A DNA stretch of 64,000 bases from Leptotrichiaceae bacterium (GTDB taxonomy: Bacteria > Fusobacteriota > Fusobacteriia > Fusobacteriales > Leptotrichiaceae). The notes below the pieces were generated by a model. It saw only the letters and a list, made by a program, of their open reading frames with translations. It had not been told where the DNA came from and searched no databases. The position numbers and the translations under genes were made by a program. The stretch spans positions 17,665-81,664 of the forward strand of contig JAGOWQ010000004.1 in the NCBI GenBank assembly GCA_018060185.1, written 5' to 3'. Numbering within the stretch: the first letter of the stretch is position 1; each line of letters opens with the position of its first letter. Positions 47,400 to 56,132 of this stretch are shown here, piece after piece.

Positions 47400-47897
47400 C
47401 TATTTTATTATTTTTATTGCCTCTTTCATATTAATATGGCAATATCCATTAGGGTTCTTATCTAAATAATTTTGATGATATTCTTCTCCTAAAATATAGT
47501 TATCTAGTTTTTCAACTTCAACTTGAATTTCATCTTCATATTTTTTTTGTTCTTCATTTATTTTATTTTTAATAATTCCTAAATCATTCTCATCTGTATA
47601 GTAAATACCCGTTCTATACTGTCTTCCTATATCATTTCCTTGTTTATTAATGCTTGTAGGATTAATTATTTTAAAGTAATAGTCAAGTAATTTTTCTAAG
47701 AATATCTCATTTTTATTGTATTTTATATAAACAGTTTCTGAATGATCTGTTTCTTTTAAAGTTTTATAATTTGTATTTAAAGTCTTCCCGTTAGCATACC
47801 CAACTGTTGTTTCTAAGACTCCTGGAACTTTTTTAAAGAATGCTTCCACTCCCCAAAAACAACCTCCAGCAAAATAAATCTCGTTTATACTTTCCAT
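47400..47897 (-). CDS. msrA: Peptide methionine sulfoxide reductase A
   Basis: Repairs methionine-S-sulfoxide in proteins. Catalytic Cys13 is in AGGCFWGVEA. YHQNYLDKNPNGYCHI near the C-terminus holds a possible resolving Cys. 165 residues from the MESINEI start, chosen because AAAGGAAG lies just before it and overlaps an earlier in-frame ATG. No MsrB domain is fused. Follows upp by 49 bases. Confidence 0.93.
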   Translation of the reverse strand: MESINEIYFAGGCFWGVEAFFKKVPGVLETTVGYANGKTLNTNYKTLKETDHSETVYIKYNKNEIFLEKLLDYYFKIINPTSINKQGNDIGRQYRTGIYYTDENDLGIIKNKINEEQKKYEDEIQVEVEKLDNYILGEEYHQNYLDKNPNGYCHINMKEAIKIIK

Positions 47898-47946
47898 TTT
47901 ACTTCCTTTCATAAAAATAATAATTTGAAAATATTATTTTTTAAAA

Positions 47947-48570
47947 TTATTTAGTTCCAAATATTCTATCTCCAGCATCTCCTAATCCAGGATAAATATA
48001 TGCTTTATCGTTTAACCCTTCATCCACTGCGGCAATGTACAAATCAACATCGGGGTGTTTTTCCATTACCTTTTCTATTCCTTCAGGAGCACCTATTATA
48101 CACAACATTGTTATATTTTGCACTCCTCTTTTTTTCAAATAATCTATTGTATATATCATAGATCCTCCTGTGGCAAGCATCGGATCCGTAATAAATACCT
48201 GGCTTTCAACTATATTTGAAGGCATTTTGTCATAATAATATACAGGCTCTAATGTTTCTTCATTTCTATATACTCCTAAATGTCCAACCTTAGCATTTGG
48301 AAGTAATTGTAATATACCTTCCACCATTCCCAATCCTGCTCTTAATATAGGAACTAATGCTATAGGATCTTCTAATATTTTCGTTTTAGTTTTTTGTATA
48401 GGTGTTTCAATTTCAATTTCTTTTAAATGTAAATGCTTCGTAGCCTCGTATACCATAAGACCTGCTATTTCATTTAGACTTTCTCTAAAAAGTTTTGTAT
48501 CAGTGTCTTTATTCCTCAAATTAGTAAGTTTATGTTCTATTAAAGGGTGTTTTAATTCATAAACTGGCAT
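47947..48570 (-). CDS. upp: Uracil phosphoribosyltransferase
   Basis: Salvages uracil to UMP with PRPP. 207 residues with the PRPP-binding [23 protein letters not shown] motif, [10 protein letters not shown], and the uracil loop near the C-terminus ([25 protein letters not shown]). GGAGTG precedes the ATG. The only possible terminator after it is a weak A/T hairpin, so it may be transcribed with msrA. Confidence 0.96.
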   Translation of the reverse strand: MPVYELKHPLIEHKLTNLRNKDTDTKLFRESLNEIAGLMVYEATKHLHLKEIEIETPIQKTKTKILEDPIALVPILRAGLGMVEGILQLLPNAKVGHLGVYRNEETLEPVYYYDKMPSNIVESQVFITDPMLATGGSMIYTIDYLKKRGVQNITMLCIIGAPEGIEKVMEKHPDVDLYIAAVDEGLNDKAYIYPGLGDAGDRIFGTK

Positions 48571-48620
48571 TTAATCTCACTCCATTCTTTTATTTGTTTA
48601 TAATATAACATATTTATTCC

Positions 48621-48663
48621 AAAAAAAAACAGAGAATACTACCATTAATAATAGTAACTCTGT
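48621..48663 (-). terminator. Terminator after rpmE2
   Basis: ACAGAG and CTCTGT with an inner ACTA-TAGT stem, then nine T on the minus strand. Confidence 0.85.
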
Positions 48664-48668
48664 ATAAA

Positions 48669-48908
48669 TTATAAATTATATTTTTTCTTAAATTTGTCCA
48701 CTCTTCCTGTTTCATCAACAAATTTAGACTTCCCTGTATAAAATGGGTGTGAAGTTGAACTTGTAGCAACTTTAATAACAGGATATTCTTTTCCTTCAAA
48801 AGTTGTTGTTTCTTTTGATGATTTTGTAGATTTTCCTAAAAATCTATCTCCGTTACTTGTATCCTCAAATACTACAAATTTATATTCTGGATGTAAATCT
48901 TTTTTCAT
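48669..48908 (-). CDS. rpmE2: 50S ribosomal protein L31, type B
   Basis: 79 residues ([41 protein letters not shown]) without the Cys pairs of the zinc-binding L31. Type B forms often replace the zinc form under zinc shortage; no zinc-type rpmE is visible here. It has a near-consensus promoter and a strong terminator, so it is a single-gene unit. AAAGGAG precedes the ATG. Confidence 0.95.
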   Translation of the reverse strand: MKKDLHPEYKFVVFEDTSNGDRFLGKSTKSSKETTTFEGKEYPVIKVATSSTSHPFYTGKSKFVDETGRVDKFKKKYNL

Positions 48909-48964
48909 GGTAACTCCTTTCTATATTTAGAATATATTAACTTTTATTTTTGTCATTTTAGAAT

Positions 48965-48993
48965 ATGATACCATATTTTTTACTTATTTTCAA
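48965..48993 (-). promoter_or_regulatory. Promoter of rpmE2
   Basis: TTGAAA and TATCAT with a 17-base spacer on the minus strand. Confidence 0.6.
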
Positions 48994-49070
48994 GGTATTT
49001 TTATTTAAATATAACACTTTATTTTAGAATTTTAATTTTATTAATTTGTAAATATTTTATCAATATCTTT

Positions 49071-50366
49071 TTATTTCTCATAAAGATTATCTTGTAATTC
49101 ATCATTATTTTTATATTTTTTTATTAAATCTTTTAATCTTTTTATTCCTTCAACTTCAGATTTTTCATTTAATTCTCTTCTAAGTTTCCATATTTTCTCA
49201 AGTTTTTCTTTTGGTATTAAAAGTTCTTCTTTTCTTGTTCCACTTTTTAGTATATCTATAGCTGGAAATATTCTTAATTGTTCCAAAGTTCTTGTCAATA
49301 TAACTTCCATATTCCCTGTTCCTTTAAACTCCTCGAATATTACTTCATCCATTCTACTTCCTGTTTCAACTAAAGCGGTAGCAATTATTGTTAAGCTTCC
49401 ACCTTTTTTAATATTTCTAGCTGCTCCTAAAAATCTTTTTGGATAATAAAGAGCATTAGGATCTATCCCACCTGTTATTAATTTACCACTTGAAGGAACT
49501 GTAATGTTATATGATCTTGCTAATCTTGTTAAACTATCCATTAAAATTAGTATGTCTTTTCCTTTTTCTACTTCTCTTTTAGCCATTTCAAGAACATTTT
49601 CTGTAACTTGAGTATGAACTCTTGGATCCTCATCAAAAGTAGCTGAATAAACTTCTGCATCTTTGACATTTTCTTTTATATCTGTAACTTCTTCAGGCCT
49701 TTCATCTATAAGAAGTATCCACACATCTATTTCGGGATTATATTTTATAATATCGTTGGCTAAAGTAGATAGTAATATAGTTTTTCCTGCTTTTGGAGGT
49801 GCAACTATAAGACCTCTTTGCCCTTTTCCTATAGGAGATATTAAGTCTATTATTCTTGACGCCATTTCTCCTTCTCCTAGTTTTATTTTTTCATCAGGAT
49901 AAGAAGGTACCAAATCATCAAAAAATGGTCTTTCAAGAGATTTCTCAGGTAAATCTCCATTTACTAATAAAACTTTTAATATTCCATAATTTTTTTCTGT
50001 TCCCATAGGAACTCTTAATTCTCCAAAAACTATATCTCCGTTTCTTAAAAAAAATCTTTTTATTTGTGAAATAGAAACATATACATCAGGACCTACTGAT
50101 GTATTTCTTAAAAATCCAAATCCTTCATTCATAACATCTAGTTTCCCAAATCCATATATTTTACCTTGTTCCTCCCCTTTTTTCATCATAACAACGTTAA
50201 CTAAATCAGACTTAGTCATAACAGAAAAATTAGGAACTTCATATTCTTTAGCTAATTTTTTTAGTGGGGTTATTTTCATTTCTAATATTTCATTCATAAA
50301 CTTTTCTTCTTCGCTAACTTCTTTTTTTACTTTTTCTGTTTTATCTACTTTTAATTCAGTAGTCAT
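49071..50366 (-). CDS. rho: Transcription termination factor Rho
   Basis: Hexameric RNA helicase. 431 residues: a Lys/Glu-rich start, an N-terminal helix bundle (about 35-75), the cold-shock-like RNA domain ([18 protein letters not shown]), Walker A APPKAGKT and the ATPase core with [12 protein letters not shown] and [11 protein letters not shown]. The ATG of MTTELK shares its A with the stop of miaB (TAATG), with GGTGGA upstream; a ten-residue longer frame overlaps miaB and is less likely. No terminator is obvious after it. Confidence 0.96.
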   Translation of the reverse strand: MTTELKVDKTEKVKKEVSEEEKFMNEILEMKITPLKKLAKEYEVPNFSVMTKSDLVNVVMMKKGEEQGKIYGFGKLDVMNEGFGFLRNTSVGPDVYVSISQIKRFFLRNGDIVFGELRVPMGTEKNYGILKVLLVNGDLPEKSLERPFFDDLVPSYPDEKIKLGEGEMASRIIDLISPIGKGQRGLIVAPPKAGKTILLSTLANDIIKYNPEIDVWILLIDERPEEVTDIKENVKDAEVYSATFDEDPRVHTQVTENVLEMAKREVEKGKDILILMDSLTRLARSYNITVPSSGKLITGGIDPNALYYPKRFLGAARNIKKGGSLTIIATALVETGSRMDEVIFEEFKGTGNMEVILTRTLEQLRIFPAIDILKSGTRKEELLIPKEKLEKIWKLRRELNEKSEVEGIKRLKDLIKKYKNNDELQDNLYEK

Positions 50367-51691
50367 TATTCCACCATCTCCCCATACAACGTCCACGTTT
50401 TAGTGTCATATACTCTAATATTTACAAATTTCCCTTTTAAATCTGTTCTATCACTTTTAAACAAAGCAATTTTATGAGTAGAAGTTCTACCTGTCAGCAT
50501 TTCAGGATTTTTCTTACTTGGTCCTTCTACTAATACTTTTATTGTCTGATCTAAATATTTTTTTGTTTCTTCTTTAGCTTTCATATTTTGAAGTCTCATT
50601 AACTGTTGTAATCTTTCACTTTTTACTTGTTCAGACACCTGCTCATCCATTGTTGCTGCTGGAGTCCCACTTCTTACAGAATACATAAACATAAAAGCAT
50701 TTTCAAATCCTACTTCATTTACTACATCTAACGTATCTTGAAAATCATCGTCTGTTTCACCAGGAAATCCTACTATAATATCTGTTGTTAGCCCTATGTC
50801 AGGAATCTTATTTTTTATTTTTTTTGTTAAATTTACGAATTCTTCCTTTGTATAACCTCTGTTCATTGAATTTAATATTTTTGTTGATCCAGATTGAAGG
50901 GGTAAATGAAGCATTTTAGCTACTTTAGAATTATTTGCAATGGCGTCTATAACTTCGTCTGTAAAATCTTTTGGATGTGGAGATACATATTTAATCCAGA
51001 AATCTCCTTCTATATTTGCGCTTTCATTTAATAATCTAGCAAAATTATCTTTTTTATCAGCTAAATCACTCCCATAAGAATTTACATTTTGACCTAAAAA
51101 TAAAATTTCTTTATAACCTTTTTCTGTATATTGTTTTACATCTTTTAATACTTCATGGACAGGAACAGATCTTTCCATTCCTCTTACATAAGGAACAATA
51201 CAAAATGTGCAATAATTATTGCACCCATAAGTTATAGAAATAGATGCCACAATATCATCTCCGAAATCAGCATCAATTCTTTCAGGTAATTCATCTTCGT
51301 CGTCTACCTCAACAATATGAGTTTCTCCTCCTTTTTCAACTCTTTCAATTAAATCTGGTATTCTCCCGATATTTTGATTTCCTAATACCAAATCTACATA
51401 AGGAGTTTTCTTTATAAAGTCATCCCTAACTTCTTGAGCCAAACACCCTGTAACTCCTATAATCATTTTACCTTTTTTCTTTTCTTTCAAATGCTTTAAA
51501 TTACTTAATTTACTGTAAACTCTGGAAGCTGCTCCTTCTCTAACAGTACATGTATTTAAAAAAACCAAATCTGATTTTGTTATATCTTCTATTATTTCAT
51601 AACCTATTGTCTGTAACATTTGCTTCATTTTAGCACTTTCATTTACATTCATTTGACATCCATAAGTTATAACTGTTGCTCTTTTTTTCAA
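50366..51691 (-). CDS. miaB: tRNA-2-methylthio-N6-dimethylallyladenosine synthase
   Basis: Radical SAM methylthiotransferase acting on i6A37 of tRNA. The N-terminal domain has three Cys (YGCQMN at Cys12, NTCTVRE, TGCLAQE) for the auxiliary cluster; the radical SAM motif is CNNYCTFC; a TRAM domain ends the protein. 441 residues is typical. Start codon TTG, with AAAGGAG upstream. Overlaps rho by one base, so the two are coupled. Confidence 0.95.
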   Translation of the reverse strand: MKKRATVITYGCQMNVNESAKMKQMLQTIGYEIIEDITKSDLVFLNTCTVREGAASRVYSKLSNLKHLKEKKKGKMIIGVTGCLAQEVRDDFIKKTPYVDLVLGNQNIGRIPDLIERVEKGGETHIVEVDDEDELPERIDADFGDDIVASISITYGCNNYCTFCIVPYVRGMERSVPVHEVLKDVKQYTEKGYKEILFLGQNVNSYGSDLADKKDNFARLLNESANIEGDFWIKYVSPHPKDFTDEVIDAIANNSKVAKMLHLPLQSGSTKILNSMNRGYTKEEFVNLTKKIKNKIPDIGLTTDIIVGFPGETDDDFQDTLDVVNEVGFENAFMFMYSVRSGTPAATMDEQVSEQVKSERLQQLMRLQNMKAKEETKKYLDQTIKVLVEGPSKKNPEMLTGRTSTHKIALFKSDRTDLKGKFVNIRVYDTKTWTLYGEMVE

Positions 51692-51744
51692 TTTACTTCT
51701 CCTTTATTTATAAACCTAATGCCATTATACCACGTTTATTTTAA

Positions 51745-51779
51745 TATTAAAAGGGACTATCGCAAAGCGTTGCCCCTTT
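51745..51779 (-). terminator. Terminator after the small secreted protein gene
   Basis: AAAGGG pairs with CCCTTT, with an inner CGC-TTT-GCG stem, followed by a T-rich stretch on the minus strand. It separates this cluster from miaB-rho. Confidence 0.65.
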
Positions 51780-51835
51780 ATACTTTTATTAATTTTTCAT
51801 TTCTATTTAAACTACTGTCCTTAATAACTCAACAT

Positions 51836-52183
51836 TTATTTTACTTTTAAATTTTCTTCTGGTATTCTGTAATTTTCTATTTTGTCTACCACTAATACTC
51901 CATTTATCACTCTTCCAACTACTTTTAATCCTATTGTCTGGTTATCTGTAACACCATAGTCTGTACTCATGAAGTTATAAATTTGATCTAACAAATTAGA
52001 ATCATCTTGCAAACTATAACTCAATATTTTATCAGGAAATATTAAATTATCTTTTTTATAAGTGAACGTATTAAGAGATCTTACATATTCCCCATCATAA
52101 GTTCTACTAGTAATTTTTCTCGCAGAAAATCCTATTGTAAATAATGTACAAATTGTTAATAAAACTAATAATAATTTTTTCAT
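51836..52183 (-). CDS. Small exported protein of unknown function
   Basis: I do not recognise this family. 115 residues with a clear signal peptide (MKKLLLVLLTICTLFTIGFSA) and a mature part of about 94 residues, probably beta-rich, containing NQTIGLKVVGRVINGVLVVDKI. No Cys in the mature part and no lipobox, so likely periplasmic or secreted. Last gene of the 55.8-51.8 kb minus-strand cluster, after the RNase H gene. GGAGG precedes the ATG. Confidence 0.7.
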   Translation of the reverse strand: MKKLLLVLLTICTLFTIGFSARKITSRTYDGEYVRSLNTFTYKKDNLIFPDKILSYSLQDDSNLLDQIYNFMSTDYGVTDNQTIGLKVVGRVINGVLVVDKIENYRIPEENLKVK

Positions 52184-52209
52184 TTTTCCTCCAACTTATA
52201 AAGTTTATA

Positions 52210-52863
52210 TCATTTATGAAATCCTAAATCTGCTGGATTTACATCTCCTGATATTTTTTTTATAATTCCATTTTTATTTTCAAATCCTTTTCTCATAATT
52301 GTAACTTTTTCAATTAATTTTAAAGTATCTTTTCCTAAATTTTCTTTATTGTATCTCCCTTTGGACCAATAATCTATTACAAGAGAACTATCTCCACAAA
52401 TAGTATGGATATTATATTTCAAAGCATATTTAATAGCTGAAAAAAGACCTACAAGTTCTCCAAAATTATTTGTACTTCCTTCTGATAAATAATAGTTTCC
52501 ATATTCATTTATTTTAGAATTTCCAATTATTTTATATAAAATAGGAATTCCATCAAAATTTGTTAATCTAACCTCAACTCCTTTTCCACGACCCGTTCCA
52601 GCATCAAAATATATAGCGTCACGATCTAATTCAGCAAACAAATCAATTAATTTATCTTGTTTTTCTGATTTTGATTCATATTCAGCACCGCATTCTAACC
52701 ACTTTTTTGCTTCGGTTTCAGTCTTAAAGGATTTATATCTCGATTTTTTACCTTTAACAATATTTTGACATTCATCCCAAGTATAAACTATATTACTTTC
52801 AACAATGAATTTATTATCGTCTAAAATACAATATGCATATACTTTATTTCTATTTTTTACCAT
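52210..52863 (-). CDS. rnhA: RNase H with N-terminal viroplasmin domain
   Basis: 217 residues. Residues 1-55 form the viroplasmin-like RNA/DNA hybrid-binding domain (VYAYCILDDNKFIV, TWDECQNIVKGKKSRYKSFKT). Residues 80-217 are the RNase H fold with acidic residues in YFDAGTGRG, NNFGELVGL, CGDSSLVIDYW and NPADLGFHK. It should degrade RNA in hybrids. GGAGG lies 16 bases before the ATG, inside the end of fabG; this is a longer gap than usual. Confidence 0.85.
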   Translation of the reverse strand: MVKNRNKVYAYCILDDNKFIVESNIVYTWDECQNIVKGKKSRYKSFKTETEAKKWLECGAEYESKSEKQDKLIDLFAELDRDAIYFDAGTGRGKGVEVRLTNFDGIPILYKIIGNSKINEYGNYYLSEGSTNNFGELVGLFSAIKYALKYNIHTICGDSSLVIDYWSKGRYNKENLGKDTLKLIEKVTIMRKGFENKNGIIKKISGDVNPADLGFHK

Positions 52864-52866
52864 AAA

Positions 52867-53577
52867 TTATAAATTTAATCCTCCATCAACTCTTATAACT
52901 TGACCAGTTATAAATTTAGACATATCGCTTGCTAAGAATAATGCTGCATTAGCAACATCTTCAGCATCTCCCATTGATTTAAGCGGAGTATTTTCCAAAA
53001 CTCTTTCAACTACTTCCTCTGGTAAAACATGTGTCATATCAGTTTTTATGAACCCCGGAGCGATAGCATTTGATCTTAAATTTTTTCTACCAAATTCTTT
53101 TGCCCATGTTTTAGACATAGCTATTACACCACCTTTTGTAGCAGCATAGTTAGTTTGACCCATATTTCCATCTAGTCCTACTACTGATGCCATATTTATA
53201 ACACTTGAACCCTCACTTTTAAGTAACAAAGAAACTAATCCTTGCATTACATTATAAACACCCTTTAAATTAATATCAACAACTAAATCCCAGTCTGCTT
53301 CTTTCATTCTTTGTAATAAAGAATCTCTAGTTATTCCAGCATTATTAACAAGGATATCTATTTTACCATATTTTTCTTTTAATTCCTTTGCTACTTCTTT
53401 TATATTTTCTCTATCAGTTACATTTAATTTTACATGAGATACATTTGGATGAGTATAGTCTGAATCTATCAAGTCACCAGAAATTACAGTTGCACCATTC
53501 TCAGCAAACTTTAAAACTATCTCTTTTCCTATCCCTCTTGCTCCTCCTGTTACTAATGCTATTTTCCCTTTTAACAC
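52867..53577 (-). CDS. fabG: 3-oxoacyl-ACP reductase
   Basis: Short-chain dehydrogenase, 236 residues. NADP site TGGARGIG (residues 10-17), NNAG motif, catalytic Ser in NMASVVG, and YAATKGG with Tyr and Lys. Residues VDGGLNL at the end fit FabG. It reduces the beta-keto group in fatty acid elongation, but no other fab gene is near, so another SDR substrate is possible. Start codon GTG with AAAGGTGG upstream. Confidence 0.85.
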   Translation of the reverse strand: MLKGKIALVTGGARGIGKEIVLKFAENGATVISGDLIDSDYTHPNVSHVKLNVTDRENIKEVAKELKEKYGKIDILVNNAGITRDSLLQRMKEADWDLVVDINLKGVYNVMQGLVSLLLKSEGSSVINMASVVGLDGNMGQTNYAATKGGVIAMSKTWAKEFGRKNLRSNAIAPGFIKTDMTHVLPEEVVERVLENTPLKSMGDAEDVANAALFLASDMSKFITGQVIRVDGGLNL

Positions 53578-53601
53578 TTTTTATTCCACCTTTCTTATAT
53601 A

Positions 53602-54006
53602 TTATCTTATTATTTCTAATTTTACTCTTGTAATTCCTTTGCTCTTTCTTTCTATCTTTGTAAAAGCTGCTGTACTTAAGTCTATTACCCTTCCTTTAGA
53701 ATAAGGCCCTCTGTTATTTATTCTAACTATAACAGACTTTCCGTTATTTAAATTTGTCACTTTTACTTTTGTATTAAAAGGCAATGTTTTATGAGCTGCT
53801 GTTAATGAATATGTATCAAATATCTCTCCATTTGCAGTTCTCTTCCCATGCCATTTACCTCCATAAAAAGATGCAATCCCTGTCTGGTATACCTTTGCTG
53901 ATTGACTTTTCTTACTTGTTACCTTCTTTGTTTTATTTGCCTTTGTGCCCGCTACCAATGAAAGAGACATTACCAAGATCATAAAAACTGTTACTATTTT
54001 TTTCAT
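53602..54006 (-). CDS. rlpA: RlpA-like exported protein (copy 2)
   Basis: 134 residues: signal peptide, a Lys/Ser-rich linker and a double-psi beta-barrel domain ([21 protein letters not shown]...[17 protein letters not shown]). RlpA proteins cleave or bind naked peptidoglycan glycan strands; the SPOR domain of the E. coli protein is absent. Its barrel is nearly identical to that of the gene just upstream, so the pair arose by tandem duplication. GGAGG is placed for the MKKIVTV start, not for a longer frame nine codons upstream. Confidence 0.85.
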   Translation of the reverse strand: MKKIVTVFMILVMSLSLVAGTKANKTKKVTSKKSQSAKVYQTGIASFYGGKWHGKRTANGEIFDTYSLTAAHKTLPFNTKVKVTNLNNGKSVIVRINNRGPYSKGRVIDLSTAAFTKIERKSKGITRVKLEIIR

Positions 54007-54035
54007 TACTTTCCTCCAATTTTCAAATTTCAATT

Positions 54036-54515
54036 TTATTTTACTATTTGCAATTGTACTTTTGTAATTCCTTTACTTGTATTCTCTATTGCCGAAAAAG
54101 CAGCAGTACTTAAATCTATTACTCTACCCTTAGAATAAGGGCCTCTGTTATTTATTCTAACTATAACAGATTTCCCATTACTTAAATTTGTTACTTTCAC
54201 TTTTGTATTAAAAGGCAATGTTTTGTGAGCTGCTGTTAGTGAATGTGTATCAAATATCTCTCCATTTGCAGTTCTTTTTCCATGCCACTTCCCTCCATAA
54301 AATGAAGCTACTCCTGTTTGATATAATGTTTTTTCTTCTTCTGAATTATAAGAAGAAGTTTTAGTATCTTTTCCACTTTCTATTTCATTTCTTACTATTT
54401 CTCTATTATCATTTAATTTGGTTTTTATATTGTAAATATCTTTTTTTGTTTCTTTCATACCAAATATAAAAAGCGAAAAAAACATTGTAGTTATAATTAT
54501 TAATATTTTTCTCAT
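54036..54515 (-). CDS. rlpA: RlpA-like exported protein (copy 1)
   Basis: 159 residues: an N-terminal hydrophobic signal ([16 protein letters not shown]), a charged linker of about 50 residues that is longer than in its neighbour, and the double-psi barrel with [13 protein letters not shown] and [13 protein letters not shown]. The catalytic-type Asp of the RVIDLS motif is kept. It follows its own promoter and precedes the second copy by 29 bases. Likely acts on septal or envelope peptidoglycan. GGAGG precedes the ATG. Confidence 0.85.
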   Translation of the reverse strand: MRKILIIITTMFFSLFIFGMKETKKDIYNIKTKLNDNREIVRNEIESGKDTKTSSYNSEEEKTLYQTGVASFYGGKWHGKRTANGEIFDTHSLTAAHKTLPFNTKVKVTNLSNGKSVIVRINNRGPYSKGRVIDLSTAAFSAIENTSKGITKVQLQIVK

Positions 54516-54549
54516 GATTCCTCCATTTTTATAATTTTACGAGTAGAAT

Positions 54550-54577
54550 ATTATAACATAACTTATATTTTTTACAA
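54550..54577 (-). promoter_or_regulatory. Promoter of the rlpA pair
   Basis: TTGTAA and TATAAT with a 16-base spacer on the minus strand, about 28 bases before the GGAGG of the first copy. Confidence 0.6.
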
Positions 54578-54600
54578 CTTAGACTAGTCTTTGTTTTTAT

Positions 54601-55449
54601 TTAATCCACTTTTTCTGGTTGTTTAATATGCTGAAATTTAGGACTATCTACAGTTAACACTTCAAATAAATACCCTTTTGATTTATAGTTATCAATTATT
54701 CGTTGCAAAGCTTGAACTGTTGTTCCTTTTGCTGCACTATCGTGCATTAAAAGATTTACTTCTCTAACATCACAAGTACTTTTTCTTACTAGAGTTTCAA
54801 CAGGAACTCTATTTCCAGAGGCATCTGTGCTATCACAATTCCAATCTTGATAAACAAACCCTTCTTTAGTCAGTCTGTTTATTATTTCAATTTTTAAAGC
54901 TCTAGAAGCTCTTGTTGTGCTAGATCCTCCAGGAAATCTTGTAACCTTAGCCTCCACTCCTGTTTTTTCTTTTATTATATTTTGTAATCTGTAAAGATCA
55001 TTAAAAAAACCATCTACTGAAGAATAAACTTCTTTGTAGTTATGCGTATAAGTATGAATGGCTATCCCATGACCTTCATCCACAATTTGTTTATACATGT
55101 CAGTATTTTGACCTATTACAAAAAACGTCGCTTTTACATTGTTTTTTTTCAATATTTTCAATATTTCTGTTGTATTATGTGTAGGTCCATCATCAAAAGT
55201 AAGATGAACAACCTTAATCCCTTTTTCAGCTCTTAATTTATTAAAATCCTTTTTCAATTGACTGTCTTTTTCTGTTATTTCTTGTAATTTAATTTCTTTT
55301 TCAGCTTTTTCTTTAGTTAATTTTGATATTCTTTTCTTAATTGAACTATTTAATATGTTTCCCTTAATATTCCCGTATATTGTAATTCCTGAATATAAAA
55401 ATCCAAGTGCACTTAAAACTATCATTAATATGGTTATTATTTTTTTCAT
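54601..55449 (-). CDS. Membrane-anchored polysaccharide deacetylase (NodB family)
   Basis: 282 residues with one N-terminal membrane helix (3-25), a coiled-coil stretch (40-75) and a NodB domain. Motifs: HLTFDDGPT with the catalytic and metal Asp pair, HTYTHNY with the two metal His, RFPGGSS and LLMHDS. The family removes acetyl groups from peptidoglycan GlcNAc or similar glycans at the cell surface. Close to two RlpA genes, so an envelope-modifying group is likely. AAGGGA precedes the ATG. Confidence 0.88.
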   Translation of the reverse strand: MKKIITILMIVLSALGFLYSGITIYGNIKGNILNSSIKKRISKLTKEKAEKEIKLQEITEKDSQLKKDFNKLRAEKGIKVVHLTFDDGPTHNTTEILKILKKNNVKATFFVIGQNTDMYKQIVDEGHGIAIHTYTHNYKEVYSSVDGFFNDLYRLQNIIKEKTGVEAKVTRFPGGSSTTRASRALKIEIINRLTKEGFVYQDWNCDSTDASGNRVPVETLVRKSTCDVREVNLLMHDSAAKGTTVQALQRIIDNYKSKGYLFEVLTVDSPKFQHIKQPEKVD

Positions 55450-55493
55450 TTCATTTTCCCTTCAAAATTTATCATATATGTGTAATTATAAAT

Positions 55494-55757
55494 CTATTTA
55501 ATATTTAATTTTTCAGTTATTTCTTTAAAACTTTTTTCTTTTTCAATAATTTTTTCATCTTTATCTTTAACATCTTTATCTAATTTATCTTTTTCACTTT
55601 TTAAAGTATCGGTACCAATTCTTAATTCTTTATTTTTATTTTCTAATATGAAATAAGATATTCCAGATATCACTACGGCTAACATAAATATTACAGATGT
55701 CTTAATCAACATTTTATTTTCTTTTTCTAATCTTTCTTTTTTCCATTTAGTTACCAT
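55494..55757 (-). CDS. Small membrane protein with coiled coil
   Basis: 87 residues, family not recognised. A basic N-terminus (KWKKERLEKEN), one membrane helix (about 17-40) and a Lys/Glu/Asp coiled coil to the end. The topology recalls FtsB/DivIC-like or scaffold proteins but without a motif to support that. AAGGAG precedes the ATG. It lies 44 bases before the deacetylase gene and has its own promoter. Confidence 0.6.
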   Translation of the reverse strand: MVTKWKKERLEKENKMLIKTSVIFMLAVVISGISYFILENKNKELRIGTDTLKSEKDKLDKDVKDKDEKIIEKEKSFKEITEKLNIK

Positions 55758-55800
55758 TATATTTCTATCTCCTTATTTTAAAATCTTTGTAGATTTTTTG

Positions 55801-55828
55801 ACTATATTACTACACTACATTCTATCAA
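55801..55828 (-). promoter_or_regulatory. Promoter of the small membrane protein / deacetylase genes
   Basis: TTGATA and TATAGT with a 16-base spacer on the minus strand, downstream of the candidate sRNA terminator. Confidence 0.5.
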
Positions 55829-55845
55829 ATATTTGAAGAAATGTA

Positions 55846-55918
55846 AATAAAAACCCTCTCCAAAAAAGAGAGGGTTATAAAAGGGGGGGTTAATTGAGGT
55901 TTCAGATCTTTTCGATCT
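55846..55918 (-). ncRNA. Candidate small RNA of about 73 nt
   Basis: A TATAAT box (55925-55930, minus strand) is followed by a 5' hairpin AGATC-GAAAA-GATCT, an unpaired stretch with seven C in a row and a strong terminator (next feature). There is no ORF. Nothing on the minus strand upstream needs this terminator, because the next gene (argS) is divergent, and the downstream gene has its own promoter. The -35 region is poor. C-rich single strands can target GGAGG sites; that is inference. Confidence 0.5.
55847..55876 (-). terminator. Terminator of the candidate sRNA
   Basis: AACCCTCTC-TTTTTTG-GAGAGGGTT: a perfect 9-bp stem followed by TTTATTT on the minus strand. Confidence 0.8.
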
Positions 55919-56013
55919 ATTTACATTATACACTAATAAAATTAAATATACATTAAATTTTGATTTATTTTTCAATAAATTTTATTTTTGACATATTTAC
56001 CTCTTGATTATAA

Positions 56014-56042
56014 TTGTAAAATTTTATAATTTAGTATATAAT
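56014..56042 (+). promoter_or_regulatory. Promoter of argS
   Basis: TTGTAA and TATAAT with a 17-base spacer. Transcription would begin near 56049, giving an 84-base leader. Confidence 0.65.
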
Positions 56043-56070
56043 AAAATGGAAAAATAAAAGTATATTCATG

Positions 56071-56132
56071 AAAGGAGAAATATATGTTATAGAATTTTTA
56101 TATTAAATCTATACTTATATTATTAAATTAAA
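56071..56132 (+). promoter_or_regulatory. Hairpin-bridged ribosome binding site of argS
   Basis: AAAGGAGA is directly followed by a hairpin whose arms are AATATATGTTATAG and CTATACTTATATT (12 pairs with one mismatch and one bulge), with ATTT-AAAT able to extend it. Then come ATTAAATTAAA (11 bases) and the argS ATG. The same order and the same 11-base distance occur at adk. A two-codon ORF (ATG TTA TAG) starts six bases after GGAG, inside the 5' arm. Confidence 0.55.

Noticed and set aside
47898..47946. Terminator between upp and msrA
   Set aside because: Only an A/T hairpin of about six pairs; too weak in this base composition to call.
55883..55889. Phase-variable homopolymer (seven G on the plus strand)
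   Set aside because: Not inside a coding region or between promoter boxes of a known gene; better explained as part of the candidate sRNA.
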